Assembly: GCF_040436315.1 (NCBI RefSeq)
Contig: NZ_AP031572.1
Span: 124,001 to 188,000 of the forward strand
Length of the DNA: 64,000 bases
Source of the DNA: Synechocystis sp. LKSZ1
GTDB taxonomy: Bacteria > Cyanobacteriota > Cyanobacteriia > Cyanobacteriales > Microcystaceae
Reading direction: 5' to 3'
A program made the translations under genes and the position numbers. The stretch's first letter is position 1. Each line of letters begins with the position of its first letter. Below the pieces are notes generated by a model. It was not told where the DNA came from and did no database searches. It saw nothing but the letters and a program-made list of their open reading frames with translations. This document shows, piece after piece, positions 43,676 to 52,896 of this stretch.

Positions 43676-44173
43676 CTACCACCGGGCCGAACAGATGGAA
43701 CCCGACCAAACCCCAGGCCGGAGCAGGCCCAACGGTTCAGAGAGGGCCAGACAATACTTCTGGGAAGTCTGGGAATGATGGAAAAGGATGAGATTATCTC
43801 CGCCGCCAATGTGGAACGTGCCGCGATAACTGACCTGGAGGCCAGGGCCTGGAAAATTGACCAATTCTAGATGGGTGCTATCATCCAAGTCCACAGCAGA
43901 ACTGAGGCAACCAGCCGGGGAGGCCTGGACAGTATGACTGGTGATAGTGACTTGGCAGGCCATACCCTTCTTGATGGCCACCCGTTGGATTGCTTGTAAG
44001 GCCCCCTTGACCTCATGGAGATCCTCCTTGAGGGCCTGTTTCGCCATCATCTGCAAGAAACTGGGAAAGCCCATGGCAGAGAGAATACCCACCATCAGGG
44101 CCACAATAACCACCTCCATCAAAGTCCAGCCTCGGTCAGGTGCCCCAACCCCTAGTAAAAAATTCCGCATCAT
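43676..44173 (-). CDS. Type II secretion/type IV pilus pseudopilin (GspH/FimT-like)
   Basis: 165 residues. Short leader MMRNFLLGVGAPDRG followed by WTLMEVVIVALMVGILSAMG: prepilin peptidase site after Gly with Glu at +5 and a hydrophobic helix. Globular part has two cysteines pairing likely in the C-terminal region (QKYCLALSEPLGLL, GSICSARW) and another pair near MACQVTI/AGCLS. Most complete of three pilin copies in the window. Its start overlaps the stop of the upstream secreted-protein gene by 4 bp, so it is in an operon. After its stop 16 bases of the adenine-poor element remain, then unrelated DNA. Confidence 0.78.
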   Translation of the reverse strand: MMRNFLLGVGAPDRGWTLMEVVIVALMVGILSAMGFPSFLQMMAKQALKEDLHEVKGALQAIQRVAIKKGMACQVTITSHTVQASPAGCLSSAVDLDDSTHLELVNFPGPGLQVSYRGTFHIGGGDNLILFHHSQTSQKYCLALSEPLGLLRPGVWSGSICSARW

Positions 44174-44934
44174 GGCCGGGGACTATAAAGCTTGCCCTTG
44201 AGACAAACAGAGCCAGCACTGTCCCAAAGATTAGCGGGGTTGAAGTAGTACAAGACGGAGCCAGTGGAGCGACGTAACTGGTAGCCATCAACATATTGGA
44301 AGCTTTCCCCCATGCTGGTTTTCAGGTCGCCATCCCAATACTCCAGGATGTTGAAGGAAACCGTTCCGCACTTGCTGGCCTTGAGAGACTTCGTTTTGGT
44401 ACGCCCAGAATAGGTTCCCTCATGGTTGCCAGCTAAGACAACGGCATATTCTTTATTGGCCATCTCTGGCCCTAGGGGCGGGTCATAGAACTTGACCAGA
44501 CCTCCCCCAACCCAGACCGTCCATTCCCCAGGGGGCCAGGGAGTACCATATTCTCCCTTCGTGACTTGGCCATTGACACAAAAAGGCTCATTAGCGGGGC
44601 TATCATCGACAGCGGCATCACCCCAATAGAAGACCCATTTCCAAAGGGCGGGGATTTCGACCCGTTGCCATCCCCCATTACCGACCCCCCGCAAAGGATA
44701 TTTATCCGCTTTGACGGTCAGGATACCGCAGGCATCAGCTTTGCCTTTGGTGCGATAGCGATAGGAAGGAATGAAAAGCTCATATTTCTCATAGGGAGTG
44801 AGGCCCCCCAAAGTGACAGTGGTTTTTCGTGTCTTGGGATTGAAGGAAGTGCCCCCCGTTATCTGTTGAGCAGAGGCAGGCAACAGAGGCAAGAGGGCCG
44901 ATAGCAGGAGAGCGAAGGAAAGAAGGCGTTTCAT
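44170..44934 (-). CDS. Secreted protein of pseudopilin operon, function unknown
   Basis: 254 residues. Signal peptide MKRLLSFALLLSALLPLLPA-SAQQ. The mature protein is rich in Gly, Tyr, Trp and has several cysteines (DACGILTVKADKYP, EPFCVNGQVTKGEYGTPWPP, KCGTVSFNILEYWDGD, VCLKGKLYSP). The spacing resembles the protein encoded at 45126-45662 (CGFFKL, CTDGQL, CGIAKL, CRNG), suggesting repeats of one domain with paired cysteines. Not a family I recognise. Overlaps the genes on both sides by 4 bp (ATGA type). Confidence 0.65.
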   Translation of the reverse strand: MKRLLSFALLLSALLPLLPASAQQITGGTSFNPKTRKTTVTLGGLTPYEKYELFIPSYRYRTKGKADACGILTVKADKYPLRGVGNGGWQRVEIPALWKWVFYWGDAAVDDSPANEPFCVNGQVTKGEYGTPWPPGEWTVWVGGGLVKFYDPPLGPEMANKEYAVVLAGNHEGTYSGRTKTKSLKASKCGTVSFNILEYWDGDLKTSMGESFQYVDGYQLRRSTGSVLYYFNPANLWDSAGSVCLKGKLYSPRP

Positions 44935-45071
44935 TTGCGATTAGGGTTAACATTTTCGCTAGTGCGGCCATCCTCTTGTCTAGGGGGCGGGTTATTCCCT
45001 GGGGTCTGGGCCAGGGTAGGGAGAGAGACGACAGCAATGAGGAGAAGCGAGAGCAGAGATTTAAGGGCCAT
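44931..45071 (-). CDS. Short secreted proline-rich peptide
   Basis: 46 residues from MALKSLLSLLLIAVVSLPTL with cleavage near LAQ-TP, leaving a ~27-residue polar, Pro/Asn-rich mature part. Overlap with the next gene (4 bp) supports expression. Function unknown; could be a structural or lipoprotein-like accessory, though no lipobox Cys is seen. Confidence 0.5.
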   Translation of the reverse strand: MALKSLLSLLLIAVVSLPTLAQTPGNNPPPRQEDGRTSENVNPNRK

Positions 45072-45125
45072 ACGAAAAAAGGGGAAGATTCCCCCAGGTA
45101 ACGAGTGAGAAGCAAACAACAAGAA

Positions 45126-45662
45126 TTAGGGCCAGTCTGAAGTGAACAGGGCCACGCCATTACGACAAATCGGCCCCCCACTAACCGAGGCGATGGTGGC
45201 GGTATCAATGCCGATAACCGTGGCCTGAGTCTCCTTATTCTTGAGAGTCAGGACACCAGTAGGATTTGCATAGGCCCCCGTACTAGAGAGCTTAGCGATG
45301 CCACAGGTATTTGCCTTGATACTGCGAGTCTGGGACAAGTCCAGATACCGGACATCATGCTGGGAGTAGTCCACCAGGCCTGTGAAATAAACATCCCCCT
45401 CAGCGGTTTTCAGAACAGCGGCTGGGGTTAGGTTAGTTCCAGCGAGTTGACCATCGGTACATTTAGGAGCGGCCTGGACAGGCAGACTGCCGACCGTGAA
45501 AGCTGTGTTACTGCCTAACTGGAGATTGCTGGCATCGGTGAGGGGGGCCGAGTCAGTGGAAGCCAGCTTAAAGAAACCGCATTCATTAGCAGACTTTTTG
45601 ACAATCTTGGGCAGGCCAGGGTAGGCGGCCTCTAGGGTTTGATAGCTACCGAGACCACTCAA
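45126..45662 (-). pseudogene. Secreted-type protein of pseudopilin operon, N-terminus lost to IS256
   Basis: About 176 residues: LGSYQTLEAAYPGLPKIVKK, NECGFFKLASTDSAPLTD, APKCTDGQLAGTNL, NTCGIAKLSSTGAYANP, GGPICRNGVALFTSDWP. Regular Cys pairs flank repeats, similar to the downstream gene. The upstream part (signal/prepilin leader) is missing because the frame runs into the 5' end of the IS256 transposase on the other strand. The first codons here have no ribosome binding site. Confidence 0.6.
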
Positions 45663-46871
45663 GAACCGAATCGCGTCGATACTCTACTTGACGAGTTGCT
45701 AGAAGAACATCAAACCCCGGAAGAAATCCTGGGAGAATCAGGACTGCTAAAACAACTAACAAAACGCTTGATAGAGCGGGCCTTAGCCGGGGAACTGAGC
45801 CATCACTTAAAGCAGGAGGTGGAGGAAGAAAAAGGCAACAGTCGCAACGGCTATTCAAAGAAAACAGTGCAGTCCAACCATGGGGAAATGGAGCTATCCA
45901 TCCCCCGAGACCGACAGGGAAATTTTGAGCCAGTGTTAGTGCCCAAACATGAACGTCGTATCGCGGGATTGGATGAGAAAATCCTAGCCCTGTACGCGAG
46001 GGGGATGAGTACTCGGGATATCAGCGCTCAACTAGAGGAACTCTATGGGGCGAAGGTGTCAGCGAGCTTGATTAGTGAAGTAACCGACGCAGTAATGGAG
46101 GAAGTCAAAGCCTGGCAAGCCCGTCCCTTGGAGGAAATCTATCCCATCGTTTACCTGGATGCGTTGTACGTCAACATCAAAGTCTCAGGACGAATCAGTA
46201 AACGAGCAGTCTATCTTGCATTGGGGGTGGACCGAGAGGGGGACAAACAACTCCTGGGTCTTTGGATTGGGGAAGCGGAAGCCGAGGGGGCCAAATTCTG
46301 GCTGCGTGTGCTGACGGAGCTGAAGAATCGGGGACTCAAGGATATCCTGATAGCCTGTTGTGATGGCTTGACGGGCTTTCCTGAGGCGATTGGGGCTGTT
46401 TACCCCCAAACCCAGGTTCAGTTGTGTATTGTCCATTTGATGCGTAATTGCCTGAATTATGTGCCTTGGAAAGATAAAAAGGCGGTGGCGGCGGATTTGA
46501 AGCCGATTTATCAAGCTACTACTATTGAGGAAGCGGAAACGGCTCTGGATGCTTGTTCCCAGAAATGGGATGGTTTATACCCGGCTATTAGCCAGATCTG
46601 GTTACGTCATTGGGAGCATATCATGCCGATTTTTGACTATCCCATGGAGATACGCCGCGTAATTTACACGACCAATGCGATTGAGTCATTGAATCGTTCT
46701 TTGCGTAAGGTTATAAAAACCAAAGCCGTTTTTACAGACGAAGATTCTGTTTTTAAGCTAATATATTTAGCAATGAGAAATATCACTCGGAAATGGCAAC
46801 GTCCCATACGGGATTGGCGAGCCGCCGCATCTCATTTTACTATTCTTTTTCCCGACCGCTTTTCCCTTTAA
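45639..46871 (+). CDS. IS256 (mutator)-family transposase
   Basis: About 404 family residues (RVDTLLDELLEEHQTPEEIL onward) preceded by a few codons of host sequence, since the element's own leader is missing. DDE motifs: IVYLDALYVNIKVSG (Asp), IACCDGLTGFPEAIGAVYPQ with the conserved DG (Asp), and TTNAIESLNRSLRK (Glu). Contains CIVHLMRNCLNYVPWKDKKA typical of the family. The native start codon may be lost; expression would need the ATG at 45639 within the neighbour. The right end of the element is near 46890. Confidence 0.85.
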   Translation: MIATETTQEPNRVDTLLDELLEEHQTPEEILGESGLLKQLTKRLIERALAGELSHHLKQEVEEEKGNSRNGYSKKTVQSNHGEMELSIPRDRQGNFEPVLVPKHERRIAGLDEKILALYARGMSTRDISAQLEELYGAKVSASLISEVTDAVMEEVKAWQARPLEEIYPIVYLDALYVNIKVSGRISKRAVYLALGVDREGDKQLLGLWIGEAEAEGAKFWLRVLTELKNRGLKDILIACCDGLTGFPEAIGAVYPQTQVQLCIVHLMRNCLNYVPWKDKKAVAADLKPIYQATTIEEAETALDACSQKWDGLYPAISQIWLRHWEHIMPIFDYPMEIRRVIYTTNAIESLNRSLRKVIKTKAVFTDEDSVFKLIYLAMRNITRKWQRPIRDWRAAASHFTILFPDRFSL

Positions 46872-46905
46872 TTTTCCTCTTTACACAAAATTTAGATCAC
46901 TCTCC

Positions 46906-46992
46906 TGATTGCTCAGCTCACTCAGCTTGATACTTGGATTCAGCAACCAATAGACACGGTTCCCGAATCGTAGCGAGTACTCGTGACGACCC
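46906..46992 (+). pseudogene. Fragment of a Zn/Mn ABC-transporter binding protein
   Basis: The plus strand reads IAQLTQLDTWIQQPIDTVPE, a stop (TAG), then RVLVTTHNALD, matching the LDxWI...IP..RVLVTxHDAF region of ZnuA/MntC-type substrate-binding proteins. Only ~28 residues survive with an in-frame stop. The rest of 46890-47099 is unassigned. Confidence 0.5.
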
Positions 46993-47099
46993 ACAATGCC
47001 CTGGATTGTCGATGCTGGAGTGGAGGCTATCATTACCACTAGGGGTACGAGGAGGGCTGGCAATCATGCGTTGGTCGGCAACCCAAGCCGGCGTCGTCA

Positions 47100-48803
47100 T
47101 CAAGATGAACAGCTATAGTACGACACGCCACCAACGTTAGAAAACGCCTTGGGTTTTAGACGATAGTATTTATCTTCTACTTCTTGCGATTGCTCATCAT
47201 AGGGATAGCTCAGTACTTCTTGCAACTCTTTAACTAACGTGTAGTTACCCTGCATAGCTTGTTGATAGGCAGGTACAATCAACCACTCTCGCCATGCGTA
47301 TTTTGGGTTAGTCTGTTTCATATTTGTTGATATCTCAGCCAAATTGCCGTCGTTAATGACGAGGTCGCGCCAGCTTTTTAGCCAAGATTGCCATTGTTCA
47401 TCGAGTTGGTGTGAAGTTTTAATATAGAAGCTCTTTTTCAATGCTGAGACATCGTCTGGTATATGGGATAACTCGCGAAAGAAAATGGTGTAATCTGCCT
47501 CTGAGTGGTTCATTAACTGCATTAATTTCGTAAATAGCTTTGGGTCAAATTCAGGCAAGCCAAGTTTGGCCGCCCACATTTGTTGGACTTGTTTCTGCAT
47601 TGCTTCTGCAAAGCCACGGCGTACTTGGTCGAAATCTTCTAAAGCTTCAGTATCTTCTGCCAGTAGTGGTCTCACAGATTTCCAAAACATATGATAATTC
47701 GCTTCTGCTGCGATGGGCTGATTGAAGAATGAAAAGTGTTCGCCGCCGCCAGTCCAGGGTTGAAACCAAGGGTCAAAAATTTCACAAAACCCAAATGGTC
47801 CATAGTCGAGAGTAAAGCCACCAGCCGCGCAGTTGTCACTATTAAAATTGCCCTGGCAGTAACCAATACGTTGCCAATTGGCCACCAGTGAAGTGAGACG
47901 CTGACGAAATAACTTAGCCAACTCAACCAATTGCTCTGCAAAACCAAGGTTTTGATTAATGTCGCTTTTGTATTCTCGCTCAATTAAATATGAAACTATC
48001 ATACTCAATTCTTCCAATGCTCTTGGATGAGCATGACTGCGAGCGCGGCGGGCAAATAACTCTAGCTGACCCACGCGCAAAAAGGATGGTGCGACGCGAG
48101 TTGAAATGGCCACAGGATTATCCACCAAAATATCAGGTTCGATGGAGTGGGAATCTTGAGAATACCAAGGCCGGGTAACGGTCTCAGATTTAGAAACATA
48201 CAGTGTTAAAGAACGCGATGTCGGAACCCCTAAAGCCTGCATATATTCTTGCGCTAGAAACTCACGCACACTTGAACGTAGTACTGCGCGCCCGTCGGCA
48301 CCACGGCAATAGGGCGTTGGGCCACCACCTTTTAATTGCATTTCCCAGCGCTGGCCATTGATGATTCCTTCAAACACAGATATTGCCCGACCATCGCCAT
48401 AACCATTACCAGTACCGAATGGACATTGTTGGGTATATTCGGTGCCATAAATCGACAGGGCATAGCCCGTCGCCCAGCCGACCTGTCGCATTGGCTCATA
48501 CGCGGCAGAGATATCACCAGAAAATACTTGGCGAAATTTTTCATTGAGCGCCAGCTCATCGCTCAACCCAAGTTCCTTAAAAAAAGTTCTGCTATGGGTT
48601 ACATATTCTGGTTCTGCAAGCGGTGTGGGTGTCACAGGTACAAAATGACCAGAAAATACCTGGCGGGCACGGTGGTCATCACCATCGACCGTGGCATCAG
48701 GATCGGCATTTAAAGTATCCATCAGAGAATAATCCGCCAATTGCACAAACTCATCGAATGTTGTTACGCAGGGCTCAGTAGATGGTTTAGATGAATATGA
48801 CAT
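47100..48803 (-). CDS. selO: SelO-type protein adenylyltransferase (YdiU/UPF0061)
   Basis: 567 residues from [20 protein letters not shown]. Signature segments of the pseudokinase-fold SelO family: [80 protein letters not shown]. SelO transfers AMP to protein Ser/Thr/Tyr residues and protects against oxidative stress. Length is slightly above bacterial homologues (about 480-550). Bacterial SelO usually lacks selenocysteine and so does this one. Codons upstream to 48875 are in frame but unlike the family. A 19-bp inverted repeat lies 65 bp upstream of the start. Confidence 0.93.
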   Translation of the reverse strand: MSYSSKPSTEPCVTTFDEFVQLADYSLMDTLNADPDATVDGDDHRARQVFSGHFVPVTPTPLAEPEYVTHSRTFFKELGLSDELALNEKFRQVFSGDISAAYEPMRQVGWATGYALSIYGTEYTQQCPFGTGNGYGDGRAISVFEGIINGQRWEMQLKGGGPTPYCRGADGRAVLRSSVREFLAQEYMQALGVPTSRSLTLYVSKSETVTRPWYSQDSHSIEPDILVDNPVAISTRVAPSFLRVGQLELFARRARSHAHPRALEELSMIVSYLIEREYKSDINQNLGFAEQLVELAKLFRQRLTSLVANWQRIGYCQGNFNSDNCAAGGFTLDYGPFGFCEIFDPWFQPWTGGGEHFSFFNQPIAAEANYHMFWKSVRPLLAEDTEALEDFDQVRRGFAEAMQKQVQQMWAAKLGLPEFDPKLFTKLMQLMNHSEADYTIFFRELSHIPDDVSALKKSFYIKTSHQLDEQWQSWLKSWRDLVINDGNLAEISTNMKQTNPKYAWREWLIVPAYQQAMQGNYTLVKELQEVLSYPYDEQSQEVEDKYYRLKPKAFSNVGGVSYYSCSS

Positions 48804-48867
48804 TGTTACTAGCGCCCGTATTGTCGGGAAAGATTCATGTTTAATTGAAGACCCTATAGAGGCTAAC

Positions 48868-48912
48868 ATATTCAATATCTAAAATATAGAGTCTATTTTA
48901 GATATTGAATAT
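48868..48912. repeat. 19-bp perfect inverted repeat upstream of selO
   Basis: ATATTCAATATCTAAAATA, loop of seven, TATTTTAGATATTGAATAT. Very AT-rich, located between the divergent selO and glycosyltransferase genes. Could be a regulatory hairpin/operator or a bidirectional structure. Confidence 0.65.
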
Positions 48913-49016
48913 ACTATTTTCCTCACTCTATAGACCTTTTCTCTTCTACTCGTTTTGACCCAACCATCGAGATCACCTCGACAAAATTAATAAGCCTATA
49001 GAAGCTTTAATTTATT

Positions 49017-50303
49017 ATGACTCACTACGGTTTAATTTGTCCGGCAACAACTGGGCACCTGAATACAATGCTTCCCCTCGGTAAGGCGCTTCAGGAGCGG
49101 GGTCATACAGTCACCTCGATTGGAGTGGCAGATGCCCAGGGCAAAACCCTAGCGACGGGCTTGAATTTCCAGGCAACTGCCGAGGCAGAAATGCCTGCTG
49201 GCACTATGGCAGAATCTTTAGCCCAGTTAGGACGCTTAAGCGGTCGTGAAGCAATCAACTATACTGTCGATCTAGTCAGAAAAAGTACGGAAATTCTCTT
49301 AAAGGCAGCCCCGGCGTACATCTAGACCCTCGGCATTAACGCTTTGATGGTGGATCAAGTCTCGCCAGCGGGGGGAACGGTTGCGGACTATTTACAGCTT
49401 CCCTTTGTCAGTCTTTGTAGTGCCCTGGTCTTGAATCGAGAGATTAATATTCTACCCTATTTCACCACCTGGCCCTATCAGCCGAATCTATGGGGCCGAC
49501 CCAGCAATCGCCTGGGTTATCGGGCTCAAGCCAAGATCGTCAAACCTGTCACCGAGGTTATTAATCGCTATCGCCAAGAGTGGCATCTCCCTGTACAAAC
49601 CAGTCCTAATGATCGTTACTCTCGCCTCGCTCAAATTAGCCAACAGCCCTACAGTTTTGAATTTCCCCGTCAGGAATTGCCTGCTTGGTTTCATTTCACT
49701 GGCCCTTACCACAATGCCAGCAGCCGACCAACGACGGATTTTCCCTGGGAACAGTTAACGGGTCAACCGCTTATTTACGCTTCTTTGGGAACCATTCAAC
49801 ATGGCTTAATCGAGATTTTTCAACAAATTGCTGAGGCCTGTGTTAGCTTGGATGCTCAATTAGTCCTCTCTCTCGGCAGTGCGACGGGCATTGACCCTCT
49901 GCCCACCTTTCCAAGCGATCCTCTGGTTTGTTGGTATGTGCCCCAGCTAGAAATCCTCAAAAAAGCTTCCCTGGTGATCACCCATGCGGGACTGAAGACC
50001 ACCCTCGAAGCCATCAGTAATGGTGTTCCGTTGGTAGCTTTACCCATTGCCAATGATCAACCAGGGGTTGCCGCTCGTATTGCCTGGTCGGGTTGTGGAG
50101 AATTCATTCCTGTCAAACAGGTGACGGTGGCCAAGCTCAAGGCGACTATCCACCAAGTCCTCACCAATCCCAGCTATCGACACCAGGCCCGAGGCCTCCA
50201 ACAGGACATTCAACACAGTGGGTGCCTTTCCCAAGTCGTAGATATTATTGAGCAAGCTGTCAATACTCGCCAACCCGTGCTCAATCCACTTCTTCAGCCT
50301 TGA
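49017..50303 (+). pseudogene. UGT-type glycosyltransferase with in-frame amber codon
   Basis: The two open parts, 49017-49325 and 49344-50303, are in the same frame and are separated only by a TAG at 49323-49325 (APAYI-stop-TLGINALMVDQVSPAGGTVA). The reconstructed protein (about 428 residues) is a GT1/UGT-like enzyme: N-terminal THYGLICPATTGHLNTMLPL, C-terminal donor motif YVPQLEILKKASLVITHAGL, ...ISNGVPLVALPIANDQPGVA. It resembles zeaxanthin glucosyltransferase (CrtX)-like carotenoid glycosyltransferases. Unless the amber is suppressed it is inactive. Confidence 0.8.
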
Positions 50304-50323
50304 TAGCAGATGAAAATAACCGT

Positions 50324-50695
50324 TTAGCTCTTTAAAGCAGACATGCTACCTATCACTTGTCGGCTCACCAGACCAATTCCCCGAATCACACGATGCTCAT
50401 TACCGCTGTACTGTCGTCGGGTTAGCTCAATCGAATGGGAAAATCGCTTGTCCAGTACGGTGTCATCAAAGATAAGGTAAGCTCTAGCATCAGACACGAC
50501 AGAGGACTTGACATTGTCCCACAGCAAACGCGGAGTTAGTTTCTCGCCCCGTAGATAACGATTGATAGTGTCGTGACTAACCCCAGCCAAATGCTCTGAC
50601 AAGTTCGTCAGAGTGTAATTTACAGGACTGCTCAATAGGTATTGGCAATAGTCTATCTCATCCCTTCACCATATACCAACTTTGCGTAAGTCCTG
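50324..50695 (-). pseudogene. IS701-type transposase remnant, 5' part (copy 2)
   Basis: Encodes SPVNYTLTNLSEHLAGVSHD, YLRGEKLTPRLLWDNVKSSV and FDDTVLDKRFSHSIELTRRQ with the first catalytic Asp, then HRVIRGIGLVS before the match ends at about 50370. Unlike copy 1 (1-411) this one has no frameshift. The IS end gcgtaagtcctg lies at 50684-50695. The rest of the transposase is missing. Confidence 0.75.
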
Positions 50696-50698
50696 ACA

Positions 50699-50848
50699 GT
50701 GATGCTGCTGTTACTTCGTTCTGTAATTCCCAGCAGTGCTCTGTTGGGTTCCTTGATTATCTATCGAGCTGTGTATTATCTATTGCCACGTGGCATTAGA
50801 GTACTATTAATTGCAGGATATGAAGTTCATTCTCGTCAGATGAATTAA
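50699..50848 (+). pseudogene. C-terminal fragment of a YbhN/LPG-synthase-like membrane protein
   Basis: Directly after the IS701 end: MLLLLRSVIPSSALLGSLII then YRAVYYLLPRGIRVLLIAGY and a TAA. The hydrophobic YR-x-x-YYLLP pattern is like the last helices of UPF0104/YbhN family membrane proteins. The body of the gene is absent. Confidence 0.4.
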
Positions 50849-50992
50849 TGGAAAGCGGCGATTTCCAAGAAAAAAAGTGCCTTCTTCACATCCCCCAATA
50901 CTGGGGACTTACTGGTATAAACTTTGTGAGCAATCGCCTTAGAAATATTCATGGGCATAGAACAAGCATAAACAACTGAGGGGGTTCGTGCT

Positions 50993-52021
50993 CTAGAACA
51001 TTTTGTCGATGGTGTTGGCCGTAGAGCCGCCGTAGCGAGAATTCACCCGCAGGGATTGGTCATCTCGAGAAACGGAATAGGTCAGAGGTTTACTCGTATC
51101 GAGCAAGAGTTTTCCTTCCTGGGCCAAGCTGGTAGCCGGTTTTTCCACCATCAGGGTTTCTAGTTGGCTAATTCGTTTGCGGGTAGCTGGATGGGTAGAA
51201 TCCATCTCTGATCCGGGGAGACGGGCCATGACTTGCATCAAACGCAGACAGCCTTTTGGGTCAAAACCGGCCCGAGCCATATAGACGTAACCATGTTGAT
51301 CCGCTTCAAATTCTTGGCGTCGGTCGTTTTCCGCCTGTTGTTGCTCAAAGGCCAATTGCTTTTCCTTAACAATTTGGGCCATGCGGATCTGGGCCTGTTC
51401 GATGCGTTGCTGGCCACTAATCGCCACGACTCCACCGACGGCTTCTGTTGCACTGCCCCCAATTCCTCCAATGACCCGGCCTAATCCCCCAAAAAGAGTG
51501 GCCCCGATGGCGGCCCCCACGGCATCGTTTTGGGCCGCTTGTTGTTCTTGTTCAACTTCAATGCGGGCCTCTTCCGTAAATTTTTGCAACAGGGCCTGTT
51601 TTTCCGCCTCGCCCATCGCAACATGACGCTGGGTATGGTGGGCCATCTCATGGCCGACGACGCAGGCCACCGCCGAGGGATCGCCTTCCACTTGGTCTAG
51701 TAGGCCAGTATAGAGGGCAATTAAATTGGTATCCGTCGCAAAGGCATTGACATCGTATTTATTGATAGTGACGACCCGCCAGGGCGTTTGATCCAAATTA
51801 TTGGCCCGAGCAATGCGATCCACAATGCGATAGACCACATAAAAATCTTCGGGCAGTTCCCGTTTGGCCTTGTCGTAAATGCTTTCTGTTTTGGGGGGTG
51901 TTTTCGGTTTTTTCGGGGTCGCCTTAACAGCGGTCAACATCTGGCCGAGAAACAGAACTGTTAACAGGCCCGTTAGGAATAGTTTCGGTGTACGGAAGGC
52001 GTGTTTCAACATAGCGTTCAA
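50993..52021 (-). CDS. M48-family metalloprotease, exported
   Basis: 342 residues. N-terminal signal/anchor (KLFLTGLLTVLFLGQMLTAV), zinc site HEMAHHTQRHVAM (HExxH) with third ligand in EFEADQHGYVYM, then STHPATRKRISQLETLM as in BepA/LoiP-type proteases. A glycine-rich segment (GAAIGATLFGGLGRVIGGIG) and a Gln/Glu-rich helix separate the two zinc motifs. The family performs periplasmic or envelope protein quality control. Two in-frame ATGs (52021, 52012) are possible starts. Confidence 0.9.
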   Translation of the reverse strand: MNAMLKHAFRTPKLFLTGLLTVLFLGQMLTAVKATPKKPKTPPKTESIYDKAKRELPEDFYVVYRIVDRIARANNLDQTPWRVVTINKYDVNAFATDTNLIALYTGLLDQVEGDPSAVACVVGHEMAHHTQRHVAMGEAEKQALLQKFTEEARIEVEQEQQAAQNDAVGAAIGATLFGGLGRVIGGIGGSATEAVGGVVAISGQQRIEQAQIRMAQIVKEKQLAFEQQQAENDRRQEFEADQHGYVYMARAGFDPKGCLRLMQVMARLPGSEMDSTHPATRKRISQLETLMVEKPATSLAQEGKLLLDTSKPLTYSVSRDDQSLRVNSRYGGSTANTIDKMF

Positions 52022-52053
52022 GGATCGATAGATGGTGTGTCAGTCAAAGAGGT

Positions 52054-52272
52054 ATGCTTCAAAATTCCCCAATTATTAGCGCATCTCCCGAGGTTATGAA
52101 TGGTATACCCGTTTTTATTAGCACGAGAGGTTCTGTACAGATATTTTGAGATTATCTCAAGGCCGGAGAATCGATTGACGATTTTTTAGATGGATTCCCT
52201 ACCGTGATCACAGAACAGGTTATTGCTCTTTTGGAAGAAATGGGAAAACAGCTTGTTGGACGATTGCATTGA
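52054..52272 (+). pseudogene. DUF433 antitoxin-like gene with nonsense codon
   Basis: Starting at ATG 52054 the frame reads LQNSPIISASPEVMNGIPVF, STRGSVQIF, stop TGA (52147-52149), then DYLKAGESIDDFLDGFPTVI and TEQVIALLEEMGKQLVGRLH. This is the entire DUF433 domain (GIPVFxGTRxxVQxLFDYLxxGESIDDFLDGFPTV) with one nonsense codon. The DUF5615 partner expected downstream is not recognisable; its remains may be the short frame ending ADVLKH near 52410. Confidence 0.75.
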
Positions 52273-52541
52273 TCGCCATGGGTTAAAAGTGGAGTTATTT
52301 GAGGTGGTCGAGGGCTTGGGGAACCGAAGTCTGGCCGCAGGCCCTACTTTAAAAGCTTCCTGGAACGGAAACAGTCTTTCATAACTGTAGCGGATGTCCT
52401 GAAGCATTAGAGAGACTTAATGAAGCTAGATACCAGCCCCAAAATGAACAAAACTCAAAGTCTCATCATAAGAGCTGATGCTATACTTATGGCAAGCGCT
52501 TACCCAAAACTTCTATATGATTGCCAACAACTGGATAGCGT
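52273..52541. other. Intergenic stretch, remnant sequence
   Basis: No supported gene. Possible traces of the DUF433 partner up to 52410, then a region with few features before the small frame at 52542. Confidence 0.3.
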
Positions 52542-52694
52542 ATGACAGAAAGTACTAATGCTCAAGAGAGATGTATTAAGGAAATCAAAATTTCTTCGAA
52601 CTTCTTAAAAAATTATTTATCAAGAAGCCTAACCCAATGTGCAATTATTTGTTTGACATTAATTTATAAGACCTTCAGAAATCAGCAGGTTTAG
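52542..52694 (+). CDS. Very short putative peptide
   Basis: 50 residues, MTESTNAQERCIKEIKISSN then a hydrophobic stretch (LTQCAIICLTLIYKTF). Start lacks a clear ribosome binding site. It may be chance; listed because the frame is clean and lies in front of the large helicase gene. Confidence 0.22.
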   Translation: MTESTNAQERCIKEIKISSNFLKNYLSRSLTQCAIICLTLIYKTFRNQQV

Positions 52695-52896
52695 ATTTTA
52701 GATTGTCGCCTGAAAGCATTATTCTGCTGTTGTTCGTTATATATTTCGTCAACTCAAGTCTTCTATTCTTGTTTTATTTTCAAGCTAAAAATCCTATTTG
52801 CTGATGAATAAAATAGCTAGAAAAAAGATTTAATATACCTAAAGTTACAGAAGACTTTTGGCGGGTCAATGGTATCAACAAACAGGAGAAAATGAG

